Source: Uliginosibacterium paludis
Lineage (GTDB): Bacteria; Pseudomonadota; Gammaproteobacteria; Burkholderiales; Rhodocyclaceae
Assembly (NCBI RefSeq): GCF_039631355.1
Contig: NZ_JBDIVF010000004.1
Location: forward strand, 248,001 to 312,000
Direction of reading: 5' to 3'
Length of the DNA stretch: 64,000 nt
This document shows, piece after piece, positions 23,565 to 32,312 of this stretch (its first letter is position 1; every line of letters begins with the position of its first letter). The notes beneath the pieces are model-generated. The model searched no databases. It had not been told where the DNA came from and was given only the letters and a program-made list of their open reading frames with translations. Made by a program: the position numbers and the translations under genes.

Positions 23565-24487
23565 GCCGGTTTGCCTTCCTTGGTCACCAGCCAGATGCCA
23601 CCACACACAAGCACCAGCGCAACCAGATACTTGAATTCAAGAATCTGCTCGCCGAGAAAAACGGCAGACAGCACCGCACCCGAGACCGGAATCAGGAAGT
23701 TGAACACGGCGACCAGACCGACACGGTTGTACTTGAGCAGTTGCGCCCAGAGCGCGAAAGCGACGGACGACAGCAGCACCATATAGGCCATCAGCAGCAG
23801 GGCCTTGAAGGAAAACGCCTGCAGCGTGCCGCCCATCAAGGCGCCAATCAGCAGCAGGACGGCGCCCCCCAATGCGAGCTGCCAGCCTGTCAGTACCACC
23901 GAATCGATGCGCTGCGAGAGCTTCTTGCCGTAGATCGAGGCCGCAGAGAGGATGAAGGCTGCGAACACCACGCTGCCCTCGCCCGCCAGGCTGAAATGGA
24001 AGTCCAGCAGTTCGGCGCTGAAGTTGCACACCAGCACCCCGCCGAATCCGATCAGGCAGCCCAGCGCCTTGCGGCCGTTCACGCGGTCATTGTGGTAGAT
24101 GAAGTGCGCCAGCAGCACCGAGAAAAAGGTGCCGGTCGCATTCATGATCGAGCCCTTCACGCCAGTCGTGTAGGCCAGCCCGAGATAGAAGAACACATAC
24201 TGCAGCGACGTCTGGAAGAGGCCGAGCACGCAGACCTCGCCCGCATCCCGTGCGCTGCGAAGCTTGAGGCTGCGCCCGGTCATCAGCGCGAAGAGCAGCA
24301 GGAGCAGACCCGCAAAAAGGAATCGCCAGCCCGCAAACAGCAGCTTGCCGGGAATGTCATCCGCGGCAATGGAGAGCAGCGCGTAACCGCTCTTGATGGA
24401 AGGATAGGCGCTGCCCCAAAGCAGGCAGCAGAGTGTCGCCAGCGCAAAAACCACCGGACGACGGGTAAAGAGACTGGGTGAGCTCAT
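23561..24487 (-). CDS. EamA/DMT-family transporter
   Basis: 308 residues with ten predicted TM helices in two EamA repeats (first opening at LCCLLWGSAYPSIKSGYALL, second near ILSAASIYGKKLSQR). Such proteins export amino acids or other small metabolites across the inner membrane; the substrate cannot be told. It lies downstream of mnmA but behind a strong terminator, so it probably has its own promoter. The ATG has a weak ribosome site. Confidence 0.85.
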   Translation of the reverse strand: MSSPSLFTRRPVVFALATLCCLLWGSAYPSIKSGYALLSIAADDIPGKLLFAGWRFLFAGLLLLLFALMTGRSLKLRSARDAGEVCVLGLFQTSLQYVFFYLGLAYTTGVKGSIMNATGTFFSVLLAHFIYHNDRVNGRKALGCLIGFGGVLVCNFSAELLDFHFSLAGEGSVVFAAFILSAASIYGKKLSQRIDSVVLTGWQLALGGAVLLLIGALMGGTLQAFSFKALLLMAYMVLLSSVAFALWAQLLKYNRVGLVAVFNFLIPVSGAVLSAVFLGEQILEFKYLVALVLVCGGIWLVTKEGKPA

Positions 24488-24509
24488 GAGTCAGTGAGGA
24501 ATACCGGCT

Positions 24510-24544
24510 GAAAATGAAACCGGCAGGGCGGTCGGCCCTGCCGG
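24510..24544 (-). terminator. Terminator after mnmA
   Basis: Perfect 10-bp stem CCGGCAGGGC / GCCCTGCCGG with a 5-base loop, followed on the minus strand by TTTCATTTTC. Confidence 0.8.
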
Positions 24545-24582
24545 CACACGTCATGCGGGCGCTCAAGCGCGCCGACGGATGA

Positions 24583-25692
24583 TCAAACGATGATGCCGCC
24601 GCCCAAGCAGACACGGCTTTCATACACCACGACGGACTGCCCCGGCGTAATGGCCCACTGTGGCGCAGCAAAGGCAATGCCGGCCTGCTCTGCGTCAATC
24701 AGGTCGAAACTGCAGGGCTGATCCGGCGTGCGATAGCGCGGCTTGGCGGTGTAGACCCACTGCGTGCGCGGCGCGCGACCACCGATCCAGTTCAGGTCGG
24801 CCGCGATCAGGTGCTCCTTCTGCAGCGCCGGATGCTCATGCCCCTGCACCGCATAGAGCACATTGGTTTTCATGTCCTTGCCGGCCACGTACCAGGCCTC
24901 GTGTTCGCCGGCGTGATCGTTCCCCTTGATGCCACCGATGTTGAGCCCCTTGCGCTGGCCGATGGTGTGATACATCAGGCCCTGGTGCTCGCCCAGCAGG
25001 CGGTTGTCATCCAGCGAGCGGATCTCGCCCGGCTTGGTGGGCAGATAACGCATCAGGAACTCGCGGAAGGGCCGCTCGCCGATGAAGCAGATGCCGGTGG
25101 AATCCTTCTTGGTCGCCACATGCAGACCGGCGCGCTCGGCAATTTCGCGGACTTCGCGCTTGTAGATGTTGCCCAGCGGAAAGAGCGCCTTCGAGAGCTG
25201 CGCCTGGTTCAGGCGATACAGGAAGTAGCTCTGATCCTTGGTGCCGTCATCCGCTTTCAGCAATTGATACTCGACGCGGCCGTCATTCTCGAACTCGCGC
25301 ACGCCGGCATAGTGGCCGGTCGCGATCTTGTCTGCGCCAAGATCCATGGCATGGTCGAGAAAGGCCTTGAACTTGATCTCGCTGTTGCAGAGGATGTCCG
25401 GGTTCGGCGTACGGCCGGCCTCGTATTCGCGAAGGAAGTCCGCAAAGACGCGATCCTTGTATTCCTTGCTGAAATTCACGACCTCCAGGTCGATGCCCAG
25501 CACATCGCAGACCGACACGACGTCGACCAGATCCTGCCGCGTCGAGCAGTATTCGTCGTCGTCATCGTCTTCCCAGTTCTTCATGAAGAGCCCGGTCACG
25601 TCATAACCCTGCTGCTTCAGAAGCAGGGCCGCCACGGCGGAGTCCACCCCGCCCGACATGCCGACCACGACCTTCATTCCCTGTCCATCCAT
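24583..25692 (-). CDS. mnmA: tRNA-specific 2-thiouridylase MnmA
   Basis: 369 residues. It makes the 2-thiouridine at the wobble base of Lys, Glu and Gln tRNAs. The ATP-binding PP-loop is MSGGVDSAV near the N-terminus. The catalytic cysteines are in NPDILCNSEIKF (about 100) and DSTGICFIGER (about 197), and the MnmA-specific insert FMKNWEDDDD is present. A TTG three codons earlier opens a longer frame, but the ATG used here has AAAGGA 9 bases upstream. It lies downstream of nudJ, the same pair as in E. coli, with a repeat element in the 119-base gap. Confidence 0.93.
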   Translation of the reverse strand: MDGQGMKVVVGMSGGVDSAVAALLLKQQGYDVTGLFMKNWEDDDDDEYCSTRQDLVDVVSVCDVLGIDLEVVNFSKEYKDRVFADFLREYEAGRTPNPDILCNSEIKFKAFLDHAMDLGADKIATGHYAGVREFENDGRVEYQLLKADDGTKDQSYFLYRLNQAQLSKALFPLGNIYKREVREIAERAGLHVATKKDSTGICFIGERPFREFLMRYLPTKPGEIRSLDDNRLLGEHQGLMYHTIGQRKGLNIGGIKGNDHAGEHEAWYVAGKDMKTNVLYAVQGHEHPALQKEHLIAADLNWIGGRAPRTQWVYTAKPRYRTPDQPCSFDLIDAEQAGIAFAAPQWAITPGQSVVVYESRVCLGGGIIV

Positions 25693-25718
25693 ATCGCTCA
25701 ATCCTTTCGCGAAGTGCC

Positions 25719-25802
25719 GGGTTCTGCGTTATGAGTCAAATGGAGCGCTGGCTCAGCCAGCGGAAACTTCAACTCAGCACCCAGTACCCAGTACTCAGCA
25801 CT
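25719..25802. repeat. Heptamer-based REP-like repeat, copy 1
   Basis: Right part 25772-25802, read on the minus strand, is a run of heptamers AGTGCTG AGTACTG GGTACTG GGTGCTG (consensus RGTRCTG). It pairs imperfectly (14/18) with a left arm at 25719-25736. It matches the second copy near 32.85 kb at 27 of 31 positions. The loop between the arms carries an extra ~28 bases including the palindrome CGCTGGCT-C-AGCCAGCG at 25746-25762. Confidence 0.65.
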
Positions 25803-25811
25803 TTCTTTCCT

Positions 25812-26261
25812 TCATTCGTAATGCCGGATCACATCCAGCGGATAACGCCGGCCGGCCAGATAATCTTCGACAACCTGCAGCACCAGCGGGCTGCGCAGGC
25901 GTTCCTGCTGCGCCAGCAACTCCTCACGCGTCAGCCAGACCGCGCGGATGATGCCTTCGTCCAGCGCCCGGCCGGCTTCTTCCGACAGGCTCCGGCAGGC
26001 AAAGGCAAAGCGCAGATAGGTGATGCTGCCGTCCGGCTGCGTCCAGTTGTAGATGCCGACAAGCGAATCAACCGCGACACGATGTGCGGTCTCCTCCAGC
26101 GCTTCGCGGACGCAGGCATCCGGAAGGGACTCTCCCTGTTCAAGATGACCAGCCGGCTGGTTCAGGCGGACGCCATCCACCGTGTGTTCTTCAACCAGCA
26201 GGAAACGCCCGTCGCGCTCGACAAGCGCCGCAACGGTTACGTGTGGAAACCAGCGTGACAT
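25812..26261 (-). CDS. nudJ: Nudix hydrolase, NudJ type
   Basis: 149 residues. The Nudix box runs from GHLEQGESLPDA to REALEETAHRV, with the Glu residues that hold Mg2+ intact (the Gly usual after EET is Ala). E. coli NudJ releases phosphate from thiamine pyrophosphate precursors and nucleoside triphosphates, and lies next to mnmA as here. The ATG is preceded by GGATCATC with weak complementarity. Confidence 0.85.
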   Translation of the reverse strand: MSRWFPHVTVAALVERDGRFLLVEEHTVDGVRLNQPAGHLEQGESLPDACVREALEETAHRVAVDSLVGIYNWTQPDGSITYLRFAFACRSLSEEAGRALDEGIIRAVWLTREELLAQQERLRSPLVLQVVEDYLAGRRYPLDVIRHYE

Positions 26262-26307
26262 GATGATCCGGAGCTGTAAATCAGCCGCCCATTGTAGCTG
26301 CTGAGAG

Positions 26308-26326
26308 CCCTCACTGCCCGTGAGGG
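26308..26326. other. Inverted repeat upstream of ilvE
   Basis: CCCTCAC-TGCCC-GTGAGGG, a perfect 7-bp stem between nudJ and ilvE. There is no T-run. A -10-like TAAAAT lies at 26339-26344, so this could be an operator or a leader hairpin. Confidence 0.4.
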
Positions 26327-26383
26327 GTGGTCATGCGCTAAAATCGACGACCTCATACAACAGCATCTTTCGGAGCATCTGAC

Positions 26384-27304
26384 ATGTCGATGGCTGACCG
26401 CGACGGTTTCATCTGGATGGACGGCAAACTTGTGCCCTGGCGCGACGCCACGACTCACGTCCTGACCCACTCCCTGCACTACGGCCTGTCGGTGTTCGAA
26501 GGCGTGCGCGCCTACAAGACCGAACGCGGCACCGCGATCTTCCGCCTCAAGGAACACACCGACCGCCTGTTCAACTCGGCCCACATCTACATGATGAAGA
26601 TTCCTTACGACAAGGAAACCATCAACGAGGCCCAGAAGGAAGTCGTTCGTGCCAACAAGCTCGAGAGCTGCTATCTGCGTCCGATCGCGTTCTACGGCTC
26701 CGAAAAGATGGGTATTTCCACCCGCGGCGCCACGGTTCATGTGGCCATTGCCGCCTGGCCCTGGGGCGCTTATCTGGGCGCCGAAGGCCTGGAGAACGGC
26801 ATCCGCGTCAAGACCTCTTCGTATGCCCGTCACCATGTGAATGTGACCATGGCTCGCGCCAAGGCCGCCTCGACCTACGCCAACTCGATCATCGCCAATC
26901 TTGAAGCCACCCAGGACGGCTACGACGAAGCGCTGCTGCTCGACACCGAAGGCTTCGTGGCCGAAGGCGCCGGCGAAAACCTCTTCGTGATCAAGGACGG
27001 CGTGATCTACGAACCGGAAATCGCCTCCGCGCTGATGGGCATCACCCGCAACACCATCCATACGCTGGCCCGGGAACTCGGCTACAGCGTGCAGACCCGC
27101 CGCATGACCCGCGACGACATCTACATTGCCGATGAAGCCTTCTTCACCGGCACCGCCGCTGAAGTCACTCCGGTGCGCGAGCTGGACAACCGCACCATCG
27201 GCGCAGGCAAGCGTGGCCCGATCACGGCCGCCATCCAGGCGCGCTTCTTCGAGCTCGTCGGCGGCAAGCTGCCCGAGCACGACAACTGGCTGCACTACGT
27301 CTGA
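26384..27304 (+). CDS. ilvE: Branched-chain amino acid aminotransferase
   Basis: A 306-residue fold-type IV PLP enzyme. It performs the last transamination to Val, Leu and Ile and the first step of their breakdown. The PLP Lys lies in RAKAASTYANS, and the family signature EGAGENLFVIKDG and the ligand loop GTAAEVTPVRELD are present. GGAG sits 8 bases before the ATG. It starts a gene run ilvE-zinc finger-waaF that is common in Betaproteobacteria, although hairpins follow it. Confidence 0.94.
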   Translation: MSMADRDGFIWMDGKLVPWRDATTHVLTHSLHYGLSVFEGVRAYKTERGTAIFRLKEHTDRLFNSAHIYMMKIPYDKETINEAQKEVVRANKLESCYLRPIAFYGSEKMGISTRGATVHVAIAAWPWGAYLGAEGLENGIRVKTSSYARHHVNVTMARAKAASTYANSIIANLEATQDGYDEALLLDTEGFVAEGAGENLFVIKDGVIYEPEIASALMGITRNTIHTLARELGYSVQTRRMTRDDIYIADEAFFTGTAAEVTPVRELDNRTIGAGKRGPITAAIQARFFELVGGKLPEHDNWLHYV

Positions 27305-27340
27305 TCCGCAGCATGTGAGCCTGCCGGTGTGCCGGCCCCG

Positions 27341-27371
27341 AAAGCCCGCCGTACGCCGGTACGGCAGCTTT
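27341..27371 (+). terminator. Possible terminator after ilvE
   Basis: GCCGTAC-GCCG-GTACGGC stem extended by AAAGC/GCTTT, followed by CTTTCCCC. The T-run is short. Confidence 0.5.
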
Positions 27372-27468
27372 CCCCGAGGCACCGAATGCACCGGCCGGCA
27401 CTGCAGCTTCGTTGACGCCCCGATGCTGCTGAAGCCTGGATACGCCATCACCCCCAAGGAGATTTGCC

Positions 27469-27666
27469 ATGGCCGAGAACACTGACAAGAACCAGCCAAT
27501 CGCCGTTGAGGCGAAGGATCTGCCGCTGCACTGTCCGCAACCGGACGCGCCGCTGTGGGCACGCCATCCGCGCGTGTTCCTCGACGTGGCACATACCGGC
27601 GAAGCCAAGTGCCCCTACTGTGGCGCGCACTATGTGCTGCACGGCGAGGCGCCGAAAGCTCACTGA
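27469..27666 (+). CDS. Small zinc-finger protein (zf-CHCC)
   Basis: 65 residues (PF10276). Ligands are the Cys in LHCPQP, the His in VAHTGEAKC or nearby, and CPYCGAHYVL. The family is related to the C-terminus of the mitochondrial complex I subunit NDUFS6; its role in bacteria is not defined. AAGGAGATTTGCC precedes the ATG. The neighbours, ilvE and waaF, are the usual ones. Confidence 0.88.
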   Translation: MAENTDKNQPIAVEAKDLPLHCPQPDAPLWARHPRVFLDVAHTGEAKCPYCGAHYVLHGEAPKAH

Positions 27667-27678
27667 GCGACACCTCAC

Positions 27679-27700
27679 AACGGGCCGCTGAGGCCCGTTT
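27679..27700 (+). terminator. Hairpin before waaF
   Basis: AACGGGCC-GCTGA-GGCCCGTT followed by TCCATTT. A weak terminator that probably allows read-through into waaF, which starts 15 bases later. Confidence 0.6.
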
Positions 27701-27714
27701 CCATTTGAGCCCCG

Positions 27715-28713
27715 ATGCGCATCCTGATCATCGCCCCATCCTGGATCGGCGACACCGTCGCTGCCCAGACACTCTTTCTGCGTCTGGCCCAACGCCATCC
27801 CGACGCCAGAATCGACGCCCTTGCACCGCCCTGGGTCGCTGCCGTGCTGCATGCGATGCCCCAGATCAACGGCGAAGTGCTGGACAACCCCTTCGCTCAC
27901 GGCCAACTGCGCCTGAAAGACCGCTGGAAGCTGGCGCGCGCGCTCAGGCAGCGGGGCTACGACGCAGCCTATGTGCTGCCCAACTCGCTCAAGTCCGCCC
28001 TGATTCCATTCCTGGCAGGCATTCCGCAGCGCATCGGCTTCACCGGGGAGTCCCGCTACGGGCTGATCAATGTCCGCCATGCACTGAATACAAGCGACAC
28101 GCCGCTGCAGGTTGAACGCTATGCCGTACTGGCGGAAAAACCCGGCACGCCACTGCCGCGCCCCTACCCCCTGCCCGCGCTGAGCGTTGATCGGGATGCG
28201 TGCGATCGCACGCTCGCCGCACTCGGTCTCTCCGCGGCCCCCGCCCCGGTGGTGTTCTGTCCCGGTGCCGAATTCGGCCCGGCCAAGCGCTGGCCGGAGA
28301 AGCATTTCGCCGCGCTGGCCGGCGAACTCGCGACGCAAGGCATTCCGGTCTGGCTCCTGGGCTCGAAGAAAGACGCCACGGTCGGCGAAGCAATCGTCCG
28401 CCTGTCCGGGGGCGTAGCGCGCAACCTCTGTGGCGTCACCAATCTCGCCCAGGCCATCCAGCTGATTGCCATCGCCCGGCATGTCGTGACCAACGACTCC
28501 GGCCTGATGCACGTGGCCGCGGCACTCGGCACCCCGCTGACGGCACTTTTCGGTTCATCCAGCCCCGGCTATACGCCGCCGATGTCCGACCGGGCGAAGG
28601 TCCTGTCGCTGAACCTGTCCTGCAGCCCCTGCTTCAAGCGGGAATGTCCGCTGGGCCATCTGAACTGCCTCAACCACATCAGTCCGGAGCAGGTCCGGGC
28701 CACGCTCGAATGA
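27715..28713 (+). CDS. waaF: Lipopolysaccharide heptosyltransferase II
   Basis: 332 residues, a GT9 glycosyltransferase. It adds the second L-glycero-D-manno-heptose to the inner core on the cytoplasmic face of the membrane. It shows the family start IIAPSWIGDTV, the GAEFGPAKRWP donor-site segment near 182-192, and NDSGLMHVAAALGTPLTALFG near 263-283. The start lies close to the previous hairpin with little ribosome site. Its stop overlaps the thioesterase start (ATGA). Confidence 0.93.
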   Translation: MRILIIAPSWIGDTVAAQTLFLRLAQRHPDARIDALAPPWVAAVLHAMPQINGEVLDNPFAHGQLRLKDRWKLARALRQRGYDAAYVLPNSLKSALIPFLAGIPQRIGFTGESRYGLINVRHALNTSDTPLQVERYAVLAEKPGTPLPRPYPLPALSVDRDACDRTLAALGLSAAPAPVVFCPGAEFGPAKRWPEKHFAALAGELATQGIPVWLLGSKKDATVGEAIVRLSGGVARNLCGVTNLAQAIQLIAIARHVVTNDSGLMHVAAALGTPLTALFGSSSPGYTPPMSDRAKVLSLNLSCSPCFKRECPLGHLNCLNHISPEQVRATLE

Positions 28714-29177
28714 GTCCGGCCAGCCTGCAGGATTATCTCTACCGCCACATCCCGCTGTCTGCCGCGATGCAGGTCGCCGTGCGCGAAGCCACGCCGACCC
28801 TGGTCGAGCTTCATGCGCCGCTCGCTCCGAATGTGAATCACCGTGGCACGGCGTTTGGCGGCAGCATCGCAACGCTGGCCACACTGGCAGGCTGGAGCTT
28901 GCTGCGCATCCGGCTCGACGGCATGGCGCCCTTGCCGCATCTGGTCATCCGGCACAGCGAGATGGCGTTTCTTGCGCCCGTGCCGGACGCCTTTTCGGCC
29001 CGCACACGTTATCCCGCTGACGCAGACTGGGCGGCATTCCTCGATACGCTCGCGAAGCGGGGCAAGGCGCGCCTGGAACTGATCATCGAGGTGCTGGCCG
29101 GCGAAACCCTTGCCGCCCGGATGAAAGGGGAGTTCGTGGCCCTGGCTGTGTCACCGGAAGCCGACGGAGTAAGCTAG
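28710..29177 (+). CDS. YiiD-C-type hotdog thioesterase
   Basis: 155 residues, a single hotdog domain (PF09500, as in the C-terminal part of E. coli YiiD/FabY). The segment NHRGTAFGGSIATLATLAGW is the hallmark (helix with the active-site region). It presumably hydrolyses acyl-ACP or acyl-CoA, but the substrate is unknown. It is translationally coupled to waaF. Confidence 0.8.
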   Translation: MSPASLQDYLYRHIPLSAAMQVAVREATPTLVELHAPLAPNVNHRGTAFGGSIATLATLAGWSLLRIRLDGMAPLPHLVIRHSEMAFLAPVPDAFSARTRYPADADWAAFLDTLAKRGKARLELIIEVLAGETLAARMKGEFVALAVSPEADGVS

Positions 29178-29181
29178 CGTC

Positions 29182-29613
29182 ATGAGCACACCCATCATTG
29201 CCTCGCCGGACGACGCCGAGCAGGCCTTCTACGATGCCTTCAACCGCAGTGACCTCGAAGCGATGATGAAGGTCTGGTCGGAAGACGAAGAAGCCGTCTG
29301 CGTGCATCCCGGCGGCTCCCGTTTCTCGGGCCTTGTCGCCATCCGGGAGTCGTGGAAGCAGCTCTTCGAGACTGGCATGAAATTCAATGTGCGGATCAGC
29401 AACGTCGTGCGCAACCACTCTGCGCTGATTGCCGTTCACAGCCTGCTGCAGCATGTGAGCGTCGAGGGCGACGACACCATCGCGCCACCGCTGATCACCA
29501 CCAACGTCTACGCCCGCGGGCCGCAGGGCTGGCAGCTGCTGCTGCATCACACCTCCCCTTCGCCCGACACCAGCGGCCTGATGATGCAGGAGTCACCCAG
29601 GGTGGTGCATTGA
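29182..29613 (+). CDS. NTF2-like (SnoaL/YybH-type) protein
   Basis: 143 residues with the cone-shaped NTF2 fold pattern: helix at AEQAFYDAFNRSDLEAMMKVW, then CVHPGGSRFSGLVAIRESWKQLF, then strands ending in GWQLLLHHTSPS. The family has enzymatic and binding members, and no function can be named. It lies 4 bases after the thioesterase gene, in one transcript with it and the YheT-type hydrolase. Confidence 0.78.
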   Translation: MSTPIIASPDDAEQAFYDAFNRSDLEAMMKVWSEDEEAVCVHPGGSRFSGLVAIRESWKQLFETGMKFNVRISNVVRNHSALIAVHSLLQHVSVEGDDTIAPPLITTNVYARGPQGWQLLLHHTSPSPDTSGLMMQESPRVVH

Positions 29614-30611
29614 AAGCCGCGGACACTCCATCCGCCGCGCGCCCGGAAACGGACAGCACGACCGACTATGCCGCCCCGGCCTGGCTGCGCGGCGCCCACG
29701 CCCAGACGATCTGGCCCCTCGCGATCAAGGGTGAAATGCCGGCTTTCCGCCGCAAACGCTGGAAAACGCCGGACGAGGACTTCATCGATGTCGACTTCCT
29801 GCCGGCCCGCGAAGCTCAGCCCCTGGTGGTGCTGTTTCATGGGCTCGAAGGTTCGAGTCGCAGCCATTACGCACGCTCGCTGATGCGGGAAGTCGCCCGA
29901 CGTGGCTGGAACGGGGCGGTGGTTCACTTCCGCGGCTGCTCGGGCGAGCCCAATCACCGGCCTCGCGCCTATCATTCGGGTGATGCGAACGAGATCGACT
30001 GGATCCTGCGCAAGTTTGCCAGGCGCTTTCCTGATGTGCCCCGATACGCAGCAGGCGTTTCGCTGGGCGGCAACGCCCTGCTCTGCTGGCTGGGCACCCG
30101 GCGCCAGGAGGCTGCGCGACTGATCAGCAAGGCTGCGGCGGTGTCCGCGCCGGTGGATCTTGGCGCGAGCGGCCAGCATCTCGGTCAGGGCTTCAACAAG
30201 CTCTACACCCGCTATTTCCTGCAGACCATGCGGCCGCGTGCGCGGCTCAAGGCGCGGCAGTATCCGGGCCGATTCGACGTCGCGAAAGCGATACGGGCAA
30301 AAAGCCTGGCGGAGTTCGACGACGCGTTTACCGCGCCGCTGCATGGTTTCAGGGACTATGCGGATTACTGGAGCAAGGCGTCGGCCAAACAGCATCTGAA
30401 ATACATCGCGGTGCCCACGCTGATGCTGCACGCGCTCAACGATCCGTTCATGCCGGTCGAAGCGCTGCCGATGCAGAGCGAAGTCTCCTCACTGGTGCGG
30501 CTGGACTTTCCGCGCGAAGGCGGCCATGTGGGTTTCGTGACCGGAGCCTTCCCCGGCCGCCTGGACTGGATGCCCAGACGGTTGCTGCACTACTTCGAAT
30601 ACGCCAGATAG
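29610..30611 (+). CDS. yheT: YheT-type alpha/beta hydrolase
   Basis: 333 residues. The oxyanion-hole strand is VVLFHGLEGSSRSHYARSL. The nucleophile elbow is GVSLGGNAL (Ser in the middle), the acid is probably the Asp in HALNDPFMP and the base His is in REGGHVGFVTG. Homologous to E. coli YheT, a predicted esterase/hydrolase. No ATG gives the full N-terminus; a TTG overlapping the previous stop (TTGA), with AGGGTGG 5 bases before it, is the best start. That makes the gene translationally coupled. Confidence 0.88.
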   Translation: MKAADTPSAARPETDSTTDYAAPAWLRGAHAQTIWPLAIKGEMPAFRRKRWKTPDEDFIDVDFLPAREAQPLVVLFHGLEGSSRSHYARSLMREVARRGWNGAVVHFRGCSGEPNHRPRAYHSGDANEIDWILRKFARRFPDVPRYAAGVSLGGNALLCWLGTRRQEAARLISKAAAVSAPVDLGASGQHLGQGFNKLYTRYFLQTMRPRARLKARQYPGRFDVAKAIRAKSLAEFDDAFTAPLHGFRDYADYWSKASAKQHLKYIAVPTLMLHALNDPFMPVEALPMQSEVSSLVRLDFPREGGHVGFVTGAFPGRLDWMPRRLLHYFEYAR

Positions 30612-30626
30612 ATCCGCGATCCGTCG

Positions 30627-30851
30627 TCAGGCGAAGGTGTTGATGACGCTGCCAGGCCGGCCGGGCTCGGCAACACGCTGAGCCTCTTCGGCGCGCGCCT
30701 TGCGCTGAATCTCGATCTGGGCCTCCTCGCGAGCCTGCTGCGCCTGTTGGGCCTGCTGCTCCTCCTGCGTGCGCCGGCTGCCCGTCCTGTCTGCCTGCTG
30801 GCTCTGGGCTGGGGCGGCTGAACTCGCTGCGGTAACGGAAGTGACATCCAT
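30627..30851 (-). CDS. Hypothetical Gln/Glu/Ala-rich small protein
   Basis: 74 residues. GGAG lies 6 bases before the ATG. Residues ~24-55 are a charged, low-complexity helix (Q-E-E-Q-Q-A-Q-Q-A-Q-Q-A and so on) likely to form a coiled coil; the tail ends in RPGSVINTFA. I know no family. It sits between two unrelated genes, tail to tail with the YheT gene. Confidence 0.55.
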   Translation of the reverse strand: MDVTSVTAASSAAPAQSQQADRTGSRRTQEEQQAQQAQQAREEAQIEIQRKARAEEAQRVAEPGRPGSVINTFA

Positions 30852-30933
30852 GAAAGTCTCCGACAGATCAGGCATTGATACACGCTGACAGTCTAGGCAG
30901 CCTTCGCGCCTGACGCACGGGTCAGACAGGCCT

Positions 30934-32169
30934 TCAGGGCGCGAAAAAAAGCAGCGCGATCGCGATGGCCGCAACCACCCCGACCAGATCCGCAATCAGG
31001 CAACACGGTACCGTGTAGCGCGTCTTGCGGACGCCGACCGCGCCGAAATAAACCGCGACGATGTAGAAAGTCGTGTCGGCCGCCCCCTGGAACATGCAGG
31101 CCAGCCGGCCGGCAAAGCTGTCTGCACCATAGGTTTTCATGGCGTCGATCATCATGCCGCGCGCCCCGCTGCCTGACAGGGGTTTCATCAATGCGGTGGG
31201 CAGGGCCGGACCGACATCCGCGGGCACGCCAAAGCATCCGAGCAATGCGGTCAGCCCGCTCATGAGCAGATCCATGGCCCCGCTGGCACGAAAAACGGCA
31301 ATGCCCACCAGAATCGCCACCAGATAGGGAATCACCATCACGGCGGTATTGAAGCCCTCCCTGGCGCCTTCGATGAAGGCATCGAAGGCCGATATCCGTC
31401 GCCAGCTCGCCAGAGCAAGGAAGGCTACGATGACGCCAAAGAGCACCAGCCCGCTGACAAACGCCGACTGTGCCGCCATCTGCTCGGCAGTAAGCCGGGC
31501 AAAATAGAGCAGCGTTGCACCCACCGCCGAACAGAGCCCCAGCAACCAGGCCAGCACCACCGGCTGGTGTAACCGGATCTTCTGCATCCAGGCGACGGCG
31601 AGCAGCCCCGCCAGGGTCGAGAAGAAAGTCGCCAGCAGGATGGGCAGAAAGACATCCGCCGGATTCGCCGCGCCGAGCTGGGCACGGTAGGTCATGATGC
31701 TGACCGGAATCAGGGTCAGCCCGCTCGCATTGAGCACCAGAAATAGGATCTGCGCATTGCTCGCCCGGTCGGGATCGGGATTGAGCTCCTGCAGCGCGCG
31801 CATGGCCTTGAGGCCCATCGGGGTCGCAGCATTGTCGAGCCCCAGCAGGTTGGCTCCGATATTCAGCAGCATCGCGCCCTGTGCCGGATGCCCGGCCGGA
31901 ACCTCCGGGAACAGGCGACAGAACAGCGGATTCACCAGCCGGGCCAGCCAGGCCACCGCCCCTGCCTGCTCGCCCACGCGCAGCACGCCCAGCCAGAAGG
32001 TCAGCACACCGGTCAGCCCGAGCGAGATGTCGAAGGCCGTTTTCGACATCGTGAAGGACTCCTGGAGCACCCGGGAAAAAATGGCGCTGTCTCCATTCAC
32101 CAGCCATTGATACAGGCAGGCAAGGAAAGCCAGGAAGAAAAAACCCAGCCAGACGATGTTGAGGATCAT
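30934..32169 (-). CDS. SpmA-SpmB-like fused membrane protein (nucleoside-recognition/gate domain)
   Basis: 411 residues with about ten TM helices in two related halves. It shows LNIGANLLGLDNAATPMGLKAM in the first half (SpmA motif) and FNTAVMVIPYLVAILVGIAVFR and ADTTFYIVAVYFGAVGVR in the second (SpmB motif). In Bacillus the two halves are the separate spore maturation proteins; in Proteobacteria the fused form has no known role but is likely a transporter because of its gate domains. The ribosome site is weak. Confidence 0.85.
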   Translation of the reverse strand: MILNIVWLGFFFLAFLACLYQWLVNGDSAIFSRVLQESFTMSKTAFDISLGLTGVLTFWLGVLRVGEQAGAVAWLARLVNPLFCRLFPEVPAGHPAQGAMLLNIGANLLGLDNAATPMGLKAMRALQELNPDPDRASNAQILFLVLNASGLTLIPVSIMTYRAQLGAANPADVFLPILLATFFSTLAGLLAVAWMQKIRLHQPVVLAWLLGLCSAVGATLLYFARLTAEQMAAQSAFVSGLVLFGVIVAFLALASWRRISAFDAFIEGAREGFNTAVMVIPYLVAILVGIAVFRASGAMDLLMSGLTALLGCFGVPADVGPALPTALMKPLSGSGARGMMIDAMKTYGADSFAGRLACMFQGAADTTFYIVAVYFGAVGVRKTRYTVPCCLIADLVGVVAAIAIALLFFAP

Positions 32170-32312
32170 GCCTGCAGGGTCAGCTCAGACGAGTGGCGAG
32201 CTTGCAGCACGCCCGTCAACCATGACAAAGCGTTGTCGCAATCGAACGCCTCCCGCTCCACCCGCAAGACCTGAAGCCTTGGACTCATCATGGTGGCTGA
32301 CCCGGTGATCCT

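Noticed and set aside
29840..29870. tRNA-like GGTTCGAGTC motif
   Set aside because: It lies inside the conserved alpha/beta hydrolase coding sequence and no cloverleaf surrounds it.
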